The notes: a model not told the origin generated them from the sequence alone. 64,000 nucleotides of DNA from Thalassobacillus devorans MSP14 (GCF_000496835.1 NZ_KI543237.1:390364-454363), one strand, 5' to 3'. Counted from the stretch's first letter, positions 24,799-33,880 are shown. Translations and numbers: made by a program.

Positions 24799-26710
24799 GA
24801 TCGAGCAGCCACATAATTTCCGTGGCATCTCCTGCTTCTGTTAACCTATGGACTAATTCATGGTTTTCACTAATGGTGGATATCGCCTGGATAAGTGGCT
24901 TCGTCATCACCTGGTCATCCTTTGCTATCGCCAAAAGAAACACAACGGAAACCTGTTCCCTTCCCCATTCCAATGGTTCACGCAGCACAGCCATCGCGAC
25001 AGTGGAACGGTGCACCTCCTCCGAGTGGGCATGGGGAATAGCGATGCCGCCACCAATGGATGTCGCAGACGAACGTTCCCTGGCTAACGCGCTATGCGGG
25101 AAAACCGAGGTTACCCTTCCTTGTTCCATTAATCCATTGGCAAGCAGTTCGACAACTTCAAACCGGTGCTCTTGCTGGACACCTAAATAAATGAATTTTT
25201 CATCGATCAGCTCGATAAGTGTGTCCATCGCCTGATCGGCTTGGACCTCGTTTTCCATCGATTGCAAGAACTCATCGAGACGCTTTTTATCCTTACCTTC
25301 TAACAACGGGGAAACGACCAGGTTGGGTACATCGACCTCTGGAAGCGGTTTGGTCGAGACGATTAAATCAACCGGCTGTTCCCGCAGGGTTTCTTCCAGC
25401 TGCCATTCCCCTACAGCAGCTATCACATCAAATCCTGTATACGACTGTTCAAGTTTTGCCTGCAGTAAATGGGACATACCGACACCGAGATCGCAGACGA
25501 TCAGCACTTTTTTTGCTTGATTCCGTTTCCTATGCAATCGTTCGACGGCTGCCTGGAAGTGAAGCACCAGGTAAGCTGCTTCTTCTTCCGGAAAAGTCAG
25601 ATGATATTCTGTTTCTACCTCTTCCAATGCAAGCATGACCATACTGAACATGTAAGGATACTTTTTCTTAATCTCGCTGAGCAGTGGGTTCTGGATTGTG
25701 AACCCGAACCGGATCCGGCTGATCGTCGGTTCCATATGGGTGTGAAGTCCGGCCATCAGCGTCTGATCGGCAGAAAAATCAACCAGCGTAAGCTTCTGCA
25801 ATTTTGAAGTTAATTCTTCAACGATTTCCGTTACCCCGGAGCCCTTTGCTTGGTTAAAGGGATGGTGGGTTCCTCTGCTGCTTAATAGATGTAACGCAAA
25901 GTAAACACGTTCTTCTTCCGGAAATGGCATGTTAAGCGTTCGCTCCAACCGCTTCAAAAACCAGGTCGCTATCCCGTATTCTTCTGTCTCTGCCACATTA
26001 GCTTCCCCGGCGCTTTCCAGCTGAATCGGTGCACGCTGGGCTGTGCGTTTGATCATGACTAAGGCATGAATCAGGAGACTTTCGAAGTCTCCTTCTCCCT
26101 TTAGCACAGAAAAATGGTGCTGCATTTCCTTGAGAAACTGCCGGACAATGTTCACCTCATAGGAAGGAAACAAGTTTACTATCTCTTTATTGTTCCCTGC
26201 ACTGGAAGAAACGAGTTCCGGAAGACGGGCTAACGCATTCCGTTTCTGCAGCTCCCCGCCCTGGATGATATGACCGAGGCGCTGCCGGGAGGTCAATTCA
26301 AGATTAAATCGTTCCAGCCAGCGGGCAATCATGGCTAAATCATTTTTAATTACATTTTTGTTGACGAAATAGGTATCAGCCAATTGCGTCAAGGTAACAG
26401 GCCGGTCATTGACCAGCAAATGGTAAGTTATTTCAAGCAGGCGGTCGTCGGGAGACTTAATTTCCGAGTGATACAACTGGTCAAATAACCGGGACTTTTC
26501 TTCCTGTTTAATAGATAAACGAACGCCCAGTCCAGGCTTACGGATAAGCGAAGCGGCAGGATAAGCTTGCAAAAAAACCTCGACTGCTTTCAGATCGTTG
26601 CGCACCGTTTTTTCTGAACAATCCAGTTCACCCGCAAGCTCCTTCACCTGTTTGTAGCCGTCGGAATGCAACGCTAATATTCGTATCAATTCTTTTTGTC
26701 TGTCGTTCAT
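24794..26710 (-). CDS. PRD-containing transcriptional activator with EIIB- and EIIA-like domains (MtlR/ManR type)
   Basis: About 638 residues. The start is probably ATG 26710 (MNDRQKELI), five bases after GCAGGTGG; GTG 26719 is an alternative. Domains are an N-terminal HTH (about 5-65), a second HTH region (about 80-170), two PTS regulation domains (about 190-395), an EIIB-like domain with the phosphorylatable Cys in VLIVCDLGVGMSHLL (about 405-490) and a C-terminal EIIA domain with His in GGGIAIPHAHSEE (about 500-640). The activator is tuned by phosphorylation from HPr and the cognate EIIB. It most likely switches on the adjacent EIIBCA gene. Confidence 0.9.
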   Translation of the reverse strand: MNDRQKELIRILALHSDGYKQVKELAGELDCSEKTVRNDLKAVEVFLQAYPAASLIRKPGLGVRLSIKQEEKSRLFDQLYHSEIKSPDDRLLEITYHLLVNDRPVTLTQLADTYFVNKNVIKNDLAMIARWLERFNLELTSRQRLGHIIQGGELQKRNALARLPELVSSSAGNNKEIVNLFPSYEVNIVRQFLKEMQHHFSVLKGEGDFESLLIHALVMIKRTAQRAPIQLESAGEANVAETEEYGIATWFLKRLERTLNMPFPEEERVYFALHLLSSRGTHHPFNQAKGSGVTEIVEELTSKLQKLTLVDFSADQTLMAGLHTHMEPTISRIRFGFTIQNPLLSEIKKKYPYMFSMVMLALEEVETEYHLTFPEEEAAYLVLHFQAAVERLHRKRNQAKKVLIVCDLGVGMSHLLQAKLEQSYTGFDVIAAVGEWQLEETLREQPVDLIVSTKPLPEVDVPNLVVSPLLEGKDKKRLDEFLQSMENEVQADQAMDTLIELIDEKFIYLGVQQEHRFEVVELLANGLMEQGRVTSVFPHSALARERSSATSIGGGIAIPHAHSEEVHRSTVAMAVLREPLEWGREQVSVVFLLAIAKDDQVMTKPLIQAISTISENHELVHRLTEAGDATEIMWLLDQ

Positions 26711-26833
26711 ATCAACCACCTGCTGCCTTCGTTTGAAATCATTTTCATTCTAACCCATAGCAAGTCAATCAACAAATCAGCGTCTCTTCCTCTATTAAAA
26801 GTGCTCATTTTATTAATATATACGAATAAAAGT

Positions 26834-26862
26834 ATGACACAATAAAATTAATGTGTTATACT
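26834..26862 (+). promoter_or_regulatory. Sigma-A promoter of the PEP synthase gene
   Basis: ATGACA (26834-26839), 17 bases, TATACT (26857-26862). The ribosome binding site GGAGGAG follows at 26881. An ACACA...TGTGT pair inside the spacer is a weak possible operator. Confidence 0.65.
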
Positions 26863-26894
26863 AAATTGCAAATCTGATATGGAGGAGATAGAAA

Positions 26895-29258
26895 TTGATT
26901 AAGCAGCCGTATATTCGTTGGTTTGAAGAAATTCACAAGGAAGACATCCCCCTCGTTGGCGGGAAAGGTGCTAACCTGGGTGAACTGATAAACGGAGGTG
27001 TCAAGGTCCCTCCTGGTTTTTGCGTCACTGCCAAAGCATACAGTGACTTTATTGCCGAGCGTAACCTGGATAAGTACATACTCGAGTTGATCAATGGGCT
27101 GGATATTGAGAATCATGAACAGCTTCAAATTACGAGTGCTGAAATCAGAAACCTGATCCTTAAAACCGATATTTTAGAACCGATCGACAAGGAAATCCGT
27201 GAAGCATACGCACAATTCCAACGCAACCTTCAAGTGGATGACCTGTTTGTAGCAGTTCGCAGTTCTGCCACAGCAGAGGATTTACCGGAAGCCTCCTTCG
27301 CTGGCCAGCAGGATACGTACCTTGAGATTGAAGGAATTACAGAAGTCATTCACCACATAAAAAAATGCTGGGCCTCTCTTTGGACAGCACGTGCGATCTA
27401 CTATCGTGAAAAACAGCATTTTGATCACTTTGATGTTTCGTTATCCGCTGTCGTGCAGAAAATGGTGAACAGTAAAAAAGCAGGAGTTTTATTCACCTCG
27501 AATCCAATAACGGAAGACCATAATCAAATGATGATCAATGCCAGCTGGGGATTAGGTGAATCCGTGGTGTCGGGGATGGTCTCCCCGGATGAATACATCG
27601 TTGATAAACGAGACAACCAGGTAATAGAAAAACATATTGCTACGAAAAATTTTTTGATCGTGAAAAATGAAAAATCCGTTGGAACTACCAAAGTCGCTGT
27701 TAAAGAATTTTTAGGAGAGGATCTCGTGACCCAACAGTGCCTGACGGAAACAGAAATCGATCAGCTATCTACCGACGCCCTTCGGATTGAAAGGTTATAC
27801 AATTCCCCGCAGGATATTGAGTGGGCGATCGATAGCGACACGGATGAACTATATATTCTACAAGCACGACCGATCACCACATTAAAAGAGGAGGAAACAA
27901 CTGTGATAGAACAAGCTCAAGCAGAATCGAACCGAGTGTCACTGTTACGCGGACTGGCTGCTTCTCCAGGAACAGGAAGTGGAAAGGTACGAAAAATCAA
28001 AGATATCACGGAAATATCCAAGGTGGAAGATGGTGATATTCTGGTTACCATCATGACGAACCCGGATATGATGCCTGCCATGAAAAAAGCAGCGGCCGTG
28101 GTTACAAATGAAGGTGGACGGACGTGCCACGCAGCTATCGTTTCACGGGAATTCGGCATACCTTGTATCGTCGGTTCAAACAACGCGACTGACGTCCTGG
28201 CAGAAGGTATGGAAGTGACCGTTGATGCGACCCGGGGTGTAGTCTATCAGGGAATTTTGGAAGACAAACAGGAAGAAACTAAGAATGATAGAAACATAGA
28301 GTCATCTGGGACAGAACAAATTAACCTGCACCAGCTGGCCCCGATTACAGGGACGAAAGTTTATATGAACCTTGGTGAACCTGATTTAATCGGCAAGTAC
28401 AAGAACCTTCCTTTTGATGGCATCGGTTTGATGCGTACCGAGTTCATTTTCACTCACCTGGTCGGCGCCCATCCGATGTACCTGTTAAAGAACGGCGAAG
28501 AAAAACAATTTATCGATAAAATGGCAGAGGGAATAACAAAGGTAGCCCAGGACATCTATCCAAAGCCGATCGTCGTTCGTCTAAGCGACTTCCGGTCCAA
28601 TGAATTCCGGGGTCTAAAAGGCGGCGAGGAAGTAGAACCGATTGAAGCAAATCCAATGATTGGCTGGCGTGGGGTTTCCCGCTACATCTCTCCTGAATAC
28701 GAGGAAGGTTTCCGTCTGGAATGCCGGGCCATTAAAAAAGTCCGTGACGAATACGGCTTAGTCAACGTCTGGACGATGCTTCCTTTCGTCCGCACGACCT
28801 GGGAAGTAGAACGCGTCAAAGAAATTATGGCTGAAGAAGGTCTGAAGCAGGACCAGCAGTTCAAAATATGGATCATGGCAGAAGTACCATCTGTCATCTT
28901 CCAGGCCGAGGATTTCGCCCAATTAGTCGACGGATTCAGCATCGGAAGCAATGACCTGACCCAGTTGATTCTTGGCTCAGACCGCGATTCCGGCATTTTG
29001 AACACGATGGGATATTTCGATGAGCGTAACCCTGCTGTCAAACAAGCGATCAAAATGTTGATCCATGCTGCGCATAAACATGATAAAACCGTTTCGATTT
29101 GTGGTCAGGGACCATCTTTATACCCTGAATTCACAGAATTCCTGATCCAGGAAGGGATTGATAGTGTAAGTATCAACCCGGATACGGTGGCTGACACAAG
29201 AAGGCTGGTAGCATCTGTTGAGCAGCGGTTAATCCTCAACAAATTGAGATCTATATAA
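26895..29258 (+). CDS. ppsA: Phosphoenolpyruvate synthase
   Basis: 787 residues from a TTG start after GGAGGAG. The N-terminal ATP-binding domain (about 15-335) has VGGKGANLGELINGG, VRSSATAEDLPEASFAGQQDT and DIEWAIDSD. The mobile domain carries the phospho-histidine in TNEGGRTCHAAIVSREFGIPCIVG (about 400-425). The C-terminal PEP/pyruvate barrel has GLMRTEFIF, MAEVPS and the catalytic Cys region VSICGQGPS. It converts pyruvate and ATP to PEP, AMP and phosphate for gluconeogenesis, fitting growth on glycolate, acids or amino acids. It stands alone with its own promoter. Confidence 0.93.
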   Translation: MIKQPYIRWFEEIHKEDIPLVGGKGANLGELINGGVKVPPGFCVTAKAYSDFIAERNLDKYILELINGLDIENHEQLQITSAEIRNLILKTDILEPIDKEIREAYAQFQRNLQVDDLFVAVRSSATAEDLPEASFAGQQDTYLEIEGITEVIHHIKKCWASLWTARAIYYREKQHFDHFDVSLSAVVQKMVNSKKAGVLFTSNPITEDHNQMMINASWGLGESVVSGMVSPDEYIVDKRDNQVIEKHIATKNFLIVKNEKSVGTTKVAVKEFLGEDLVTQQCLTETEIDQLSTDALRIERLYNSPQDIEWAIDSDTDELYILQARPITTLKEEETTVIEQAQAESNRVSLLRGLAASPGTGSGKVRKIKDITEISKVEDGDILVTIMTNPDMMPAMKKAAAVVTNEGGRTCHAAIVSREFGIPCIVGSNNATDVLAEGMEVTVDATRGVVYQGILEDKQEETKNDRNIESSGTEQINLHQLAPITGTKVYMNLGEPDLIGKYKNLPFDGIGLMRTEFIFTHLVGAHPMYLLKNGEEKQFIDKMAEGITKVAQDIYPKPIVVRLSDFRSNEFRGLKGGEEVEPIEANPMIGWRGVSRYISPEYEEGFRLECRAIKKVRDEYGLVNVWTMLPFVRTTWEVERVKEIMAEEGLKQDQQFKIWIMAEVPSVIFQAEDFAQLVDGFSIGSNDLTQLILGSDRDSGILNTMGYFDERNPAVKQAIKMLIHAAHKHDKTVSICGQGPSLYPEFTEFLIQEGIDSVSINPDTVADTRRLVASVEQRLILNKLRSI

Positions 29259-29270
29259 TAGAAGAAACTA

Positions 29271-29553
29271 GTAAAGAGACTGAGACAAAAGTATATCGGT
29301 TAACAGAAAAGACAATTTGAGAAGGGTAAGAGTGAGCGTAGTCAAAATACGTAGACTCCTGGGGGAACAGCACGAGTCTGAAGACCCCGGAAGAAAGCGG
29401 TCTGTGTTTTCTGAGGAGGCTGAGGCCGTGCCCGCGGAAAGCGAAGTATTTTGACGAAGCGGTCCTTCATATATTGTTGAATAAATAAATCCCGAACAAT
29501 TCAGTGGAATTTGTTCGGGATTTATTTAAATTATATTCTTTTTGCCCCAGCCT
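29271..29553. repeat. Dispersed Bacillaceae intergenic repeat (fuller copy)
   Basis: The left end AGAGACTGAGACAAAA and the right end TTTTTGCCCCAGCCTCTTT are imperfect inverted repeats. Between them lie GGGGGAACAGCACGAG, GAAGACCCCGG, GAGGAGGCTGAGGCCGTGCCCGCGG and GCGAAGTATTTTGACG blocks typical of a GC-rich intergenic repeat of Bacillaceae. No coding frame is credible. It fills the gap between ppsA and glcF; a degraded relative lies at 6849-7008. Confidence 0.8.
29483..29527. terminator. Hairpin between convergent ppsA and glcF
   Basis: Perfect 17-base arms AAATAAATCCCGAACAA and TTGTTCGGGATTTATTT with an 11-base loop, inside the repeat element and between convergent genes. It probably ends transcription from both sides. 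Confidence 0.7.
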
Positions 29554-29562
29554 CTTTTTTCA

Positions 29563-30861
29563 TTATTTCACGCACGGCCCCGCCTCTAGCAAAAGATCGA
29601 CCAGATGGACAGCATCCATTGTGTCTGTTGCACCTTCCCGCTCGATTCCAAGCTTCATCTGCAACAGACACCCTGGATTAGTAGTAATGATAGATTCCGG
29701 ATCCGTCCCACACACATCTTTCATTTTCACATCCAATATTTCCATGGAATCCTCATAATTGATAATATTATAGATACCTGCTGAGCCACAGCAAAAGTCC
29801 GGCCTGTCCAATTCTTTCAACGTAATTCCGGGTATTTTTTTGATCAGCTCCAGTGGCGGCGTTTTAACACCTTGTACATTGGTCATATGACAGGAAGGCT
29901 GATAGGTTACCGTACGGTTAATCGGTTTAGTGAATTCCAGTTCTTCCACTTCTATAAGAATCTGCGAAATATCTTTTACTTTAGAAACAAACCGCTTCGC
30001 CCGTTCATACCAGTCGGACCCTTCCTCAAATAAATGGTGGTACTCGATCAAACGGGCGCCGCAGCCTCCCGCATTGTTAATAATATAAGCTGCCTCCGAT
30101 TCCTCGAACGCTTCGATATTACGTTTTGCCAAATTTCTGGAGTCGTCGATTTTACCTGCATGCGCATGAAGAGCCCCGCAGCATGTCTGCTCCTCTGGCA
30201 GAATGACTTCCAGCCCGCATCGAACTAAAAGTTCAATGGTATGCTGATTGGTTTCAAAGAACATCCCATCCATGACACAGCCGGTAAAAAAAGCAACTGT
30301 AGCTGTCGCTGGAATCTCTGGTTGATAGTGGTTCGCACGCTTTGCCCGCATTTTTGGGGAAGGCTGTGCCGGTATTACCCGCTCAAACTTTTCTAAATGA
30401 AGTGGGGCAGCCTGTGTGAGCGATAATCGGTTGGCAACAGCCTGCAAGCCTGACCTTTGATAAAACCAGGTCAGATTCCCGAGTGTATGCATCCATTTTC
30501 CAGAAGGAAAGAACGACTCAAATAAAAAATCCTCTATTCTACTTCGCTCTCCTGCTTCAGAACGTTGATCCTCAATGACTTCTTTTGCTCCTTCTAAAAT
30601 CTGACCATACTGTACGTTAGTCGGACAAACCGTGGTACATGCCATACAGCCCAGGCATTTTTCAATCGGTTCCCGTAAATCTTCAATCGAAGCCTTATTT
30701 TCTGCCACCAGCTTCACCAAATTGATACGCCCCCTTGGCGAATGGGTTTCCCGTTCCATCGTTTCGTAAGTAGGGCAGGCCGGCAGACAATAGCCGCATT
30801 GCACACAGTCAAACGTTTTATCGTAATTGATTTTTTCCTGGAGACTCAATATATCAGTCAT
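29563..30861 (-). CDS. glcF: Glycolate oxidase iron-sulfur subunit
   Basis: 432 residues. Two 4Fe-4S motifs near the N-terminus (CVQCGYCLPACPTY and CLGCMACTTVCPTNV) are followed by two cysteine-rich CCG domains (CCGALHAH and CCGSAGIYN). The subunit passes electrons from the flavoprotein GlcD to the membrane chain. Its ATG overlaps the glcD stop by eight bases (ATGACTGA), so the two are coupled. No glcE follows, matching the two-gene arrangement of Bacillus. It ends convergent to ppsA. Confidence 0.9.
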   Translation of the reverse strand: MTDILSLQEKINYDKTFDCVQCGYCLPACPTYETMERETHSPRGRINLVKLVAENKASIEDLREPIEKCLGCMACTTVCPTNVQYGQILEGAKEVIEDQRSEAGERSRIEDFLFESFFPSGKWMHTLGNLTWFYQRSGLQAVANRLSLTQAAPLHLEKFERVIPAQPSPKMRAKRANHYQPEIPATATVAFFTGCVMDGMFFETNQHTIELLVRCGLEVILPEEQTCCGALHAHAGKIDDSRNLAKRNIEAFEESEAAYIINNAGGCGARLIEYHHLFEEGSDWYERAKRFVSKVKDISQILIEVEELEFTKPINRTVTYQPSCHMTNVQGVKTPPLELIKKIPGITLKELDRPDFCCGSAGIYNIINYEDSMEILDVKMKDVCGTDPESIITTNPGCLLQMKLGIEREGATDTMDAVHLVDLLLEAGPCVK

Positions 30862-32257
30862 CCGTCAACACCAGCTTTTGCCCTTTTTCTGCGAAAATTT
30901 TCCCGGGATTCATGATATGGTTCGGATCCCAGCTGTCTTTGATCCGCTTCATCATTTCAACTCCCACGGCTCCTAATTCATTTTCCATAAAAGGAGCTTT
31001 CATTGTGCCGATTCCATGCTCCCCAGATAAAGTTCCACCGAGATCGATGGCTGCTTCGAAAATCGCTTCCACCGCCTGCTCCACCCGGCGCATTTCTTCC
31101 TTATCCCGTTGGTCACATAAAATATTCGGATGAAGATTGCCATCACCGGCATGCCCAAAAACGACAAGCTCTACATTGTACTTTTCCCTAATTTCATTTA
31201 AGCGGTCCATCATATCAGGAATTTTACTGCGGGGAACGGTAGCATCTTCTGACACTTTCGTTGGTTTGATTTTAGCAATGGCAGGTGATACTTGTTTTCT
31301 GGATTGCCAGATTTGATTGGCCTCTTCCTTCGTTTTTGGGATCAAAATATCCTTAGCACCGATTTCATTCATAATCTCCCGGACCAGATCTGTTTCTATT
31401 TCGAGCGTCTGCGAGTGGCCATCGAGTTCAATGATGACGATAGCCTCTGCATCAACCGGCAGACCTGCTGGTTGAAAACTTTCCACTGCACGGATGCAGG
31501 CCTGGTCCATGATTTCCATTTTTGATGGCAGAATTCCTGATGTTAACACTTGGGATATTGCAAGTCCGGCCGTACGGACCTCATCAAATGAAATCGTCAC
31601 CGTTTGCTCAGCCCGGGGTTTTGGCATCAGTTTCAGGGTTGCTTCTGTAATGACGCCAAGGGTGCCCTCGGATCCCACAATCAACTTCGTTAAATCATAC
31701 CCTGTGACATTTTTGATGGTCTGCCCTCCTGTCCGGATAATTTCTCCTTCCGGTGTCACCAGCTCAAGGCCCAACACATGGTCTTTCGTTACACCATACT
31801 TGAGACCACGCGGCCCTCCGGAATTTTCTCCGAGGTTCCCTCCGATGGTGGCTACATGGGCACTGCTTGGATCAGGCGCATACATCAGGCCGTGTTTTTC
31901 CGCTTCTTTGTTGATATTCGCCGTCAATACGCTGGGCGATACGTTGACGGTAAGGTCTTCTACATTAAGGTCAATTTTTTCCGGCCATTGAGAAAGGTCG
32001 AGCACGATTCCTCCATGCACCGGCAACGGGCCGCCACTCAGACATGTCCCCTGCCCCCGGGGATAAACCGGCACCTTATATCGGTTGGCGATACGCACAA
32101 TTTGGACGACTTCTTCTTTACTTTTTGCTTGTACCACCACCTCAGGCAAATGCTCCCCGAAAGAAGCATCAAAGCTGTAACTATATCGGTCTGCTAACTC
32201 CGTCAATATCCGCTGTTCAGGGATATTACTTTTCAACTCCATCATCCAATCACTCAT
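30854..32257 (-). CDS. glcD: Glycolate/lactate oxidase FAD-linked subunit
   Basis: 467 residues with the FAD-binding type 4 fold (about 40-220): PVYPRGQGTCLSGG, PDPSSAHVATIGGNLGENSGGPRGLKYG and EGTLGVITEATLKL. The C-terminal FAD-oxidase domain carries HAGDGNLHPNI and SGEHGIGTMKAPF with the catalytic-region histidines. It oxidises glycolate or D-lactate-like 2-hydroxy acids to 2-oxo acids. glcF follows with an 8-base overlap. A short upstream open frame (32250-32453) overlaps its start in the same way. Confidence 0.9.
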   Translation of the reverse strand: MSDWMMELKSNIPEQRILTELADRYSYSFDASFGEHLPEVVVQAKSKEEVVQIVRIANRYKVPVYPRGQGTCLSGGPLPVHGGIVLDLSQWPEKIDLNVEDLTVNVSPSVLTANINKEAEKHGLMYAPDPSSAHVATIGGNLGENSGGPRGLKYGVTKDHVLGLELVTPEGEIIRTGGQTIKNVTGYDLTKLIVGSEGTLGVITEATLKLMPKPRAEQTVTISFDEVRTAGLAISQVLTSGILPSKMEIMDQACIRAVESFQPAGLPVDAEAIVIIELDGHSQTLEIETDLVREIMNEIGAKDILIPKTKEEANQIWQSRKQVSPAIAKIKPTKVSEDATVPRSKIPDMMDRLNEIREKYNVELVVFGHAGDGNLHPNILCDQRDKEEMRRVEQAVEAIFEAAIDLGGTLSGEHGIGTMKAPFMENELGAVGVEMMKRIKDSWDPNHIMNPGKIFAEKGQKLVLTDD

Positions 32258-32453
32258 TTCTCCACGCTCCTACTGTCGAAATATTCTGTACCCTTATTGT
32301 ATAATGAGCTGGTGACAGGTTTCCAATTTGCACACCCAAAACCGGACAGGTTTTGTCGAAGGTGCCTCTTTTCACTCGCCATATGTCGTTTTCATCCATT
32401 AATTTAGCTCCTGGATCAATCGTTTGATCAATAAATTTTTTTTGCAAAATCAC
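32250..32453 (-). CDS. Possible small protein upstream of and overlapping glcD
   Basis: A 67-codon frame from GTG 32453 (AAGGTAAG three bases upstream) to a TGA that overlaps glcD by eight bases (ATGAGTGA), the same geometry as the glcD-glcF junction. A weak TTTAGA-18-TATAAA promoter lies just before. The product has no hydrophobic helix; it reads DENDIWRVKRGTFDKTCPVLG in the middle. I recognise no family. The coupling geometry is the main support; it could also be chance or a leader frame. Confidence 0.35.
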   Translation of the reverse strand: MILQKKFIDQTIDPGAKLMDENDIWRVKRGTFDKTCPVLGVQIGNLSPAHYTIRVQNISTVGAWRNE

Positions 32454-32532
32454 GGACTTACCTTCTTATCTTTATAGTAATTTCGCCTCTAATCTCTAAA
32501 GTTGTTGAAATAGCGCAAACCATGACTAATAG

Positions 32533-32578
32533 AAAAGCAAGCAGAGCACCTGTATGTTGCAGGGCTTTGCTTGCTTTT
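32533..32578 (-). terminator. Terminator after purU
   Basis: AAAAGCAAGCA (32533-32543) pairs with TGCTTGCTTTT (32568-32578) with further inner pairing; on the minus strand TTTTC follows. It lies about 70 bases after the purU stop, before the glcD transcript. Confidence 0.7.
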
Positions 32579-32645
32579 ACAAAATTATTTTTACACTTTG
32601 AGTGGGCTTACCACCACTTCTTCCCGAGCCGGTGACTGCCAGCGA

Positions 32646-33515
32646 TCAGGTAAATACAATCGTCTTATTACCATGCACGATGATTCTATCTTCAAGCTGC
32701 CAGGATACCGCTTGAGCAAGCACGCTTCTTTCCACGTGACGCCCGGATGTTTTCAGATCCTCCGTGGTATAGCGGTGATCGACTTGCTGTACATCCTGAT
32801 GGATAATCGGACCTTCATCGAGGTCATTTGTGACATAATGAGCAGTTGCCCCGATTAACTTGACACCACGGTTGAATGCCCGCGCATAAGGGTTAGCGCC
32901 CACAAATGCCGGTAAAAATGAATGATGGATATTAATAATCTGATTAGGAAAGTGGGAAATGAAATTCGGAGAAAGAATTTGCATATACCTTGCCAGGACA
33001 ACAAAATCCACTTTCCCTTTCAGCAATTCCAAAGCTTGTTGTTCAGCCTGGGCCTTCGTTTCCTTCGTCACTGGAATGTAGTAATAAGGGATACCATAAG
33101 ACTCGACTTCCTCTTTCAAATCCGGATGATTGCTAATAACCATCGGGATATCTACCGGGAGTTCGTTTGAGCGCCATCGCCAGATCAGCTCCATCAGGCA
33201 ATGATCCATCTTTGAAACAAAGATGGCCATTCGCTTTCGTTCTTTACTACTGCTTAACTCCCATTCCATCGGATATTCTTCGGCTAACCCATGCATATCT
33301 TCCTTTATTTTCCCAAAAGAATCTTCATAATCCTTTAATTCAAACTCAGCCCTCATGAAAAAAATGCCATCTTGAGGGTCTGTGGTATGCTGATCGAATG
33401 TAACGATATTTGCATGGTGATCAGCCAATATACTCGTCACATCTGATATAATGCCCGGTTTCTCTGGACAGGTAATTAATAACCTCGCTCGATATCTATT
33501 CCCATTCGTATTCAC
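32646..33515 (-). CDS. purU: Formyltetrahydrofolate deformylase
   Basis: 289 residues from GTG 33515, seven bases after AAAGGAGG; the longer frame to 33623 runs into the riboswitch terminator. An N-terminal ACT domain (about 10-80, RLLITCPEKPGIISDVTSILADHHANI) precedes the formyltransferase fold (about 90-285) with VLARYMQILSP, NIHHSFLPAF and the catalytic Asn/His/Asp set including GATAHYVTNDLDEGPII. It hydrolyses 10-formyl-tetrahydrofolate to formate and tetrahydrofolate. A tandem glycine riboswitch lies in the leader, which makes sense because tetrahydrofolate is needed by the glycine cleavage system. Confidence 0.93.
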   Translation of the reverse strand: MNTNGNRYRARLLITCPEKPGIISDVTSILADHHANIVTFDQHTTDPQDGIFFMRAEFELKDYEDSFGKIKEDMHGLAEEYPMEWELSSSKERKRMAIFVSKMDHCLMELIWRWRSNELPVDIPMVISNHPDLKEEVESYGIPYYYIPVTKETKAQAEQQALELLKGKVDFVVLARYMQILSPNFISHFPNQIINIHHSFLPAFVGANPYARAFNRGVKLIGATAHYVTNDLDEGPIIHQDVQQVDHRYTTEDLKTSGRHVERSVLAQAVSWQLEDRIIVHGNKTIVFT

Positions 33516-33574
33516 TGTCGTTCCTCCTTTGATAAATTGATTTAAACTTGCAAGTCTCTCCAAGTTTGCCCATA

Positions 33575-33620
33575 CAAAAAAGGACAAAAAAAGGTAGTGT
33601 TCTACCCTTCTCTGTCCTTT
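33575..33620 (-). terminator. Riboswitch expression-platform terminator
   Basis: On the minus strand AGGACA...TGTCCT and GGTAG/CTACC form a stem followed by six T. The 5' side of the stem overlaps the last aptamer strand, so glycine binding should prevent it forming and allow purU transcription. Confidence 0.8.
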
Positions 33621-33800
33621 CACCTGAGAGTTTAAGCTTCATTGTCCATGTGAAGTCTTCCCCTTTGGTGGCGTAATCATTCTTACGCTCTCTCCAGAGA
33701 TGCGTCACGCTGCAGTTCTGTATACCTGAGAGATTGGCTCCAAGGGTCATTTTTGGAATTTGCTCCTTCGGCGGCAGCTTCATCCTGCCTCTCCTACAAC
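33613..33800 (-). ncRNA. Tandem glycine riboswitch
   Basis: On the minus strand two consecutive aptamers are visible, each with the glycine-aptamer GGAGAG... and CTCTCAGG... pair: the first from GGAGAGGC (33794) to CTCTCAGGTA (about 33725), the second from GGAGAGAGC (about 33700) to CTCTCAGGTGAAAGGACAGAG (about 33612). The short linker and a terminator after the second aptamer are typical. It controls purU and is probably an ON switch. Confidence 0.93.
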
Positions 33801-33831
33801 GGTCATCCGCTTTGAAATTGTAATTATTTTC

Positions 33832-33860
33832 AGATTAATCGGTTGACAGGAGGATGTCAA
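33832..33860 (-). promoter_or_regulatory. Sigma-A promoter of the riboswitch-purU transcript
   Basis: The minus strand has TTGACA (33860-33855), 17 bases, TAATCT (33837-33832). Transcription would start about 30 bases before the first aptamer. Confidence 0.75.
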
Positions 33861-33866
33861 GCATAA

Positions 33867-33880
33867 TGTAAGCGTTAGCA
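33867..33880. promoter_or_regulatory. cre-like site next to the purU promoter
   Basis: TGTAAGCGTTAGCA matches the CcpA cre consensus except at one position (G for A/T). It lies six bases upstream of the purU -35. CcpA control of purU is possible but unproven. Confidence 0.4.

Noticed and set aside
33496-33783. 95-codon minus-strand frame upstream of purU
   Set aside because: It lies wholly over the tandem glycine riboswitch and terminator, whose structure explains the sequence.
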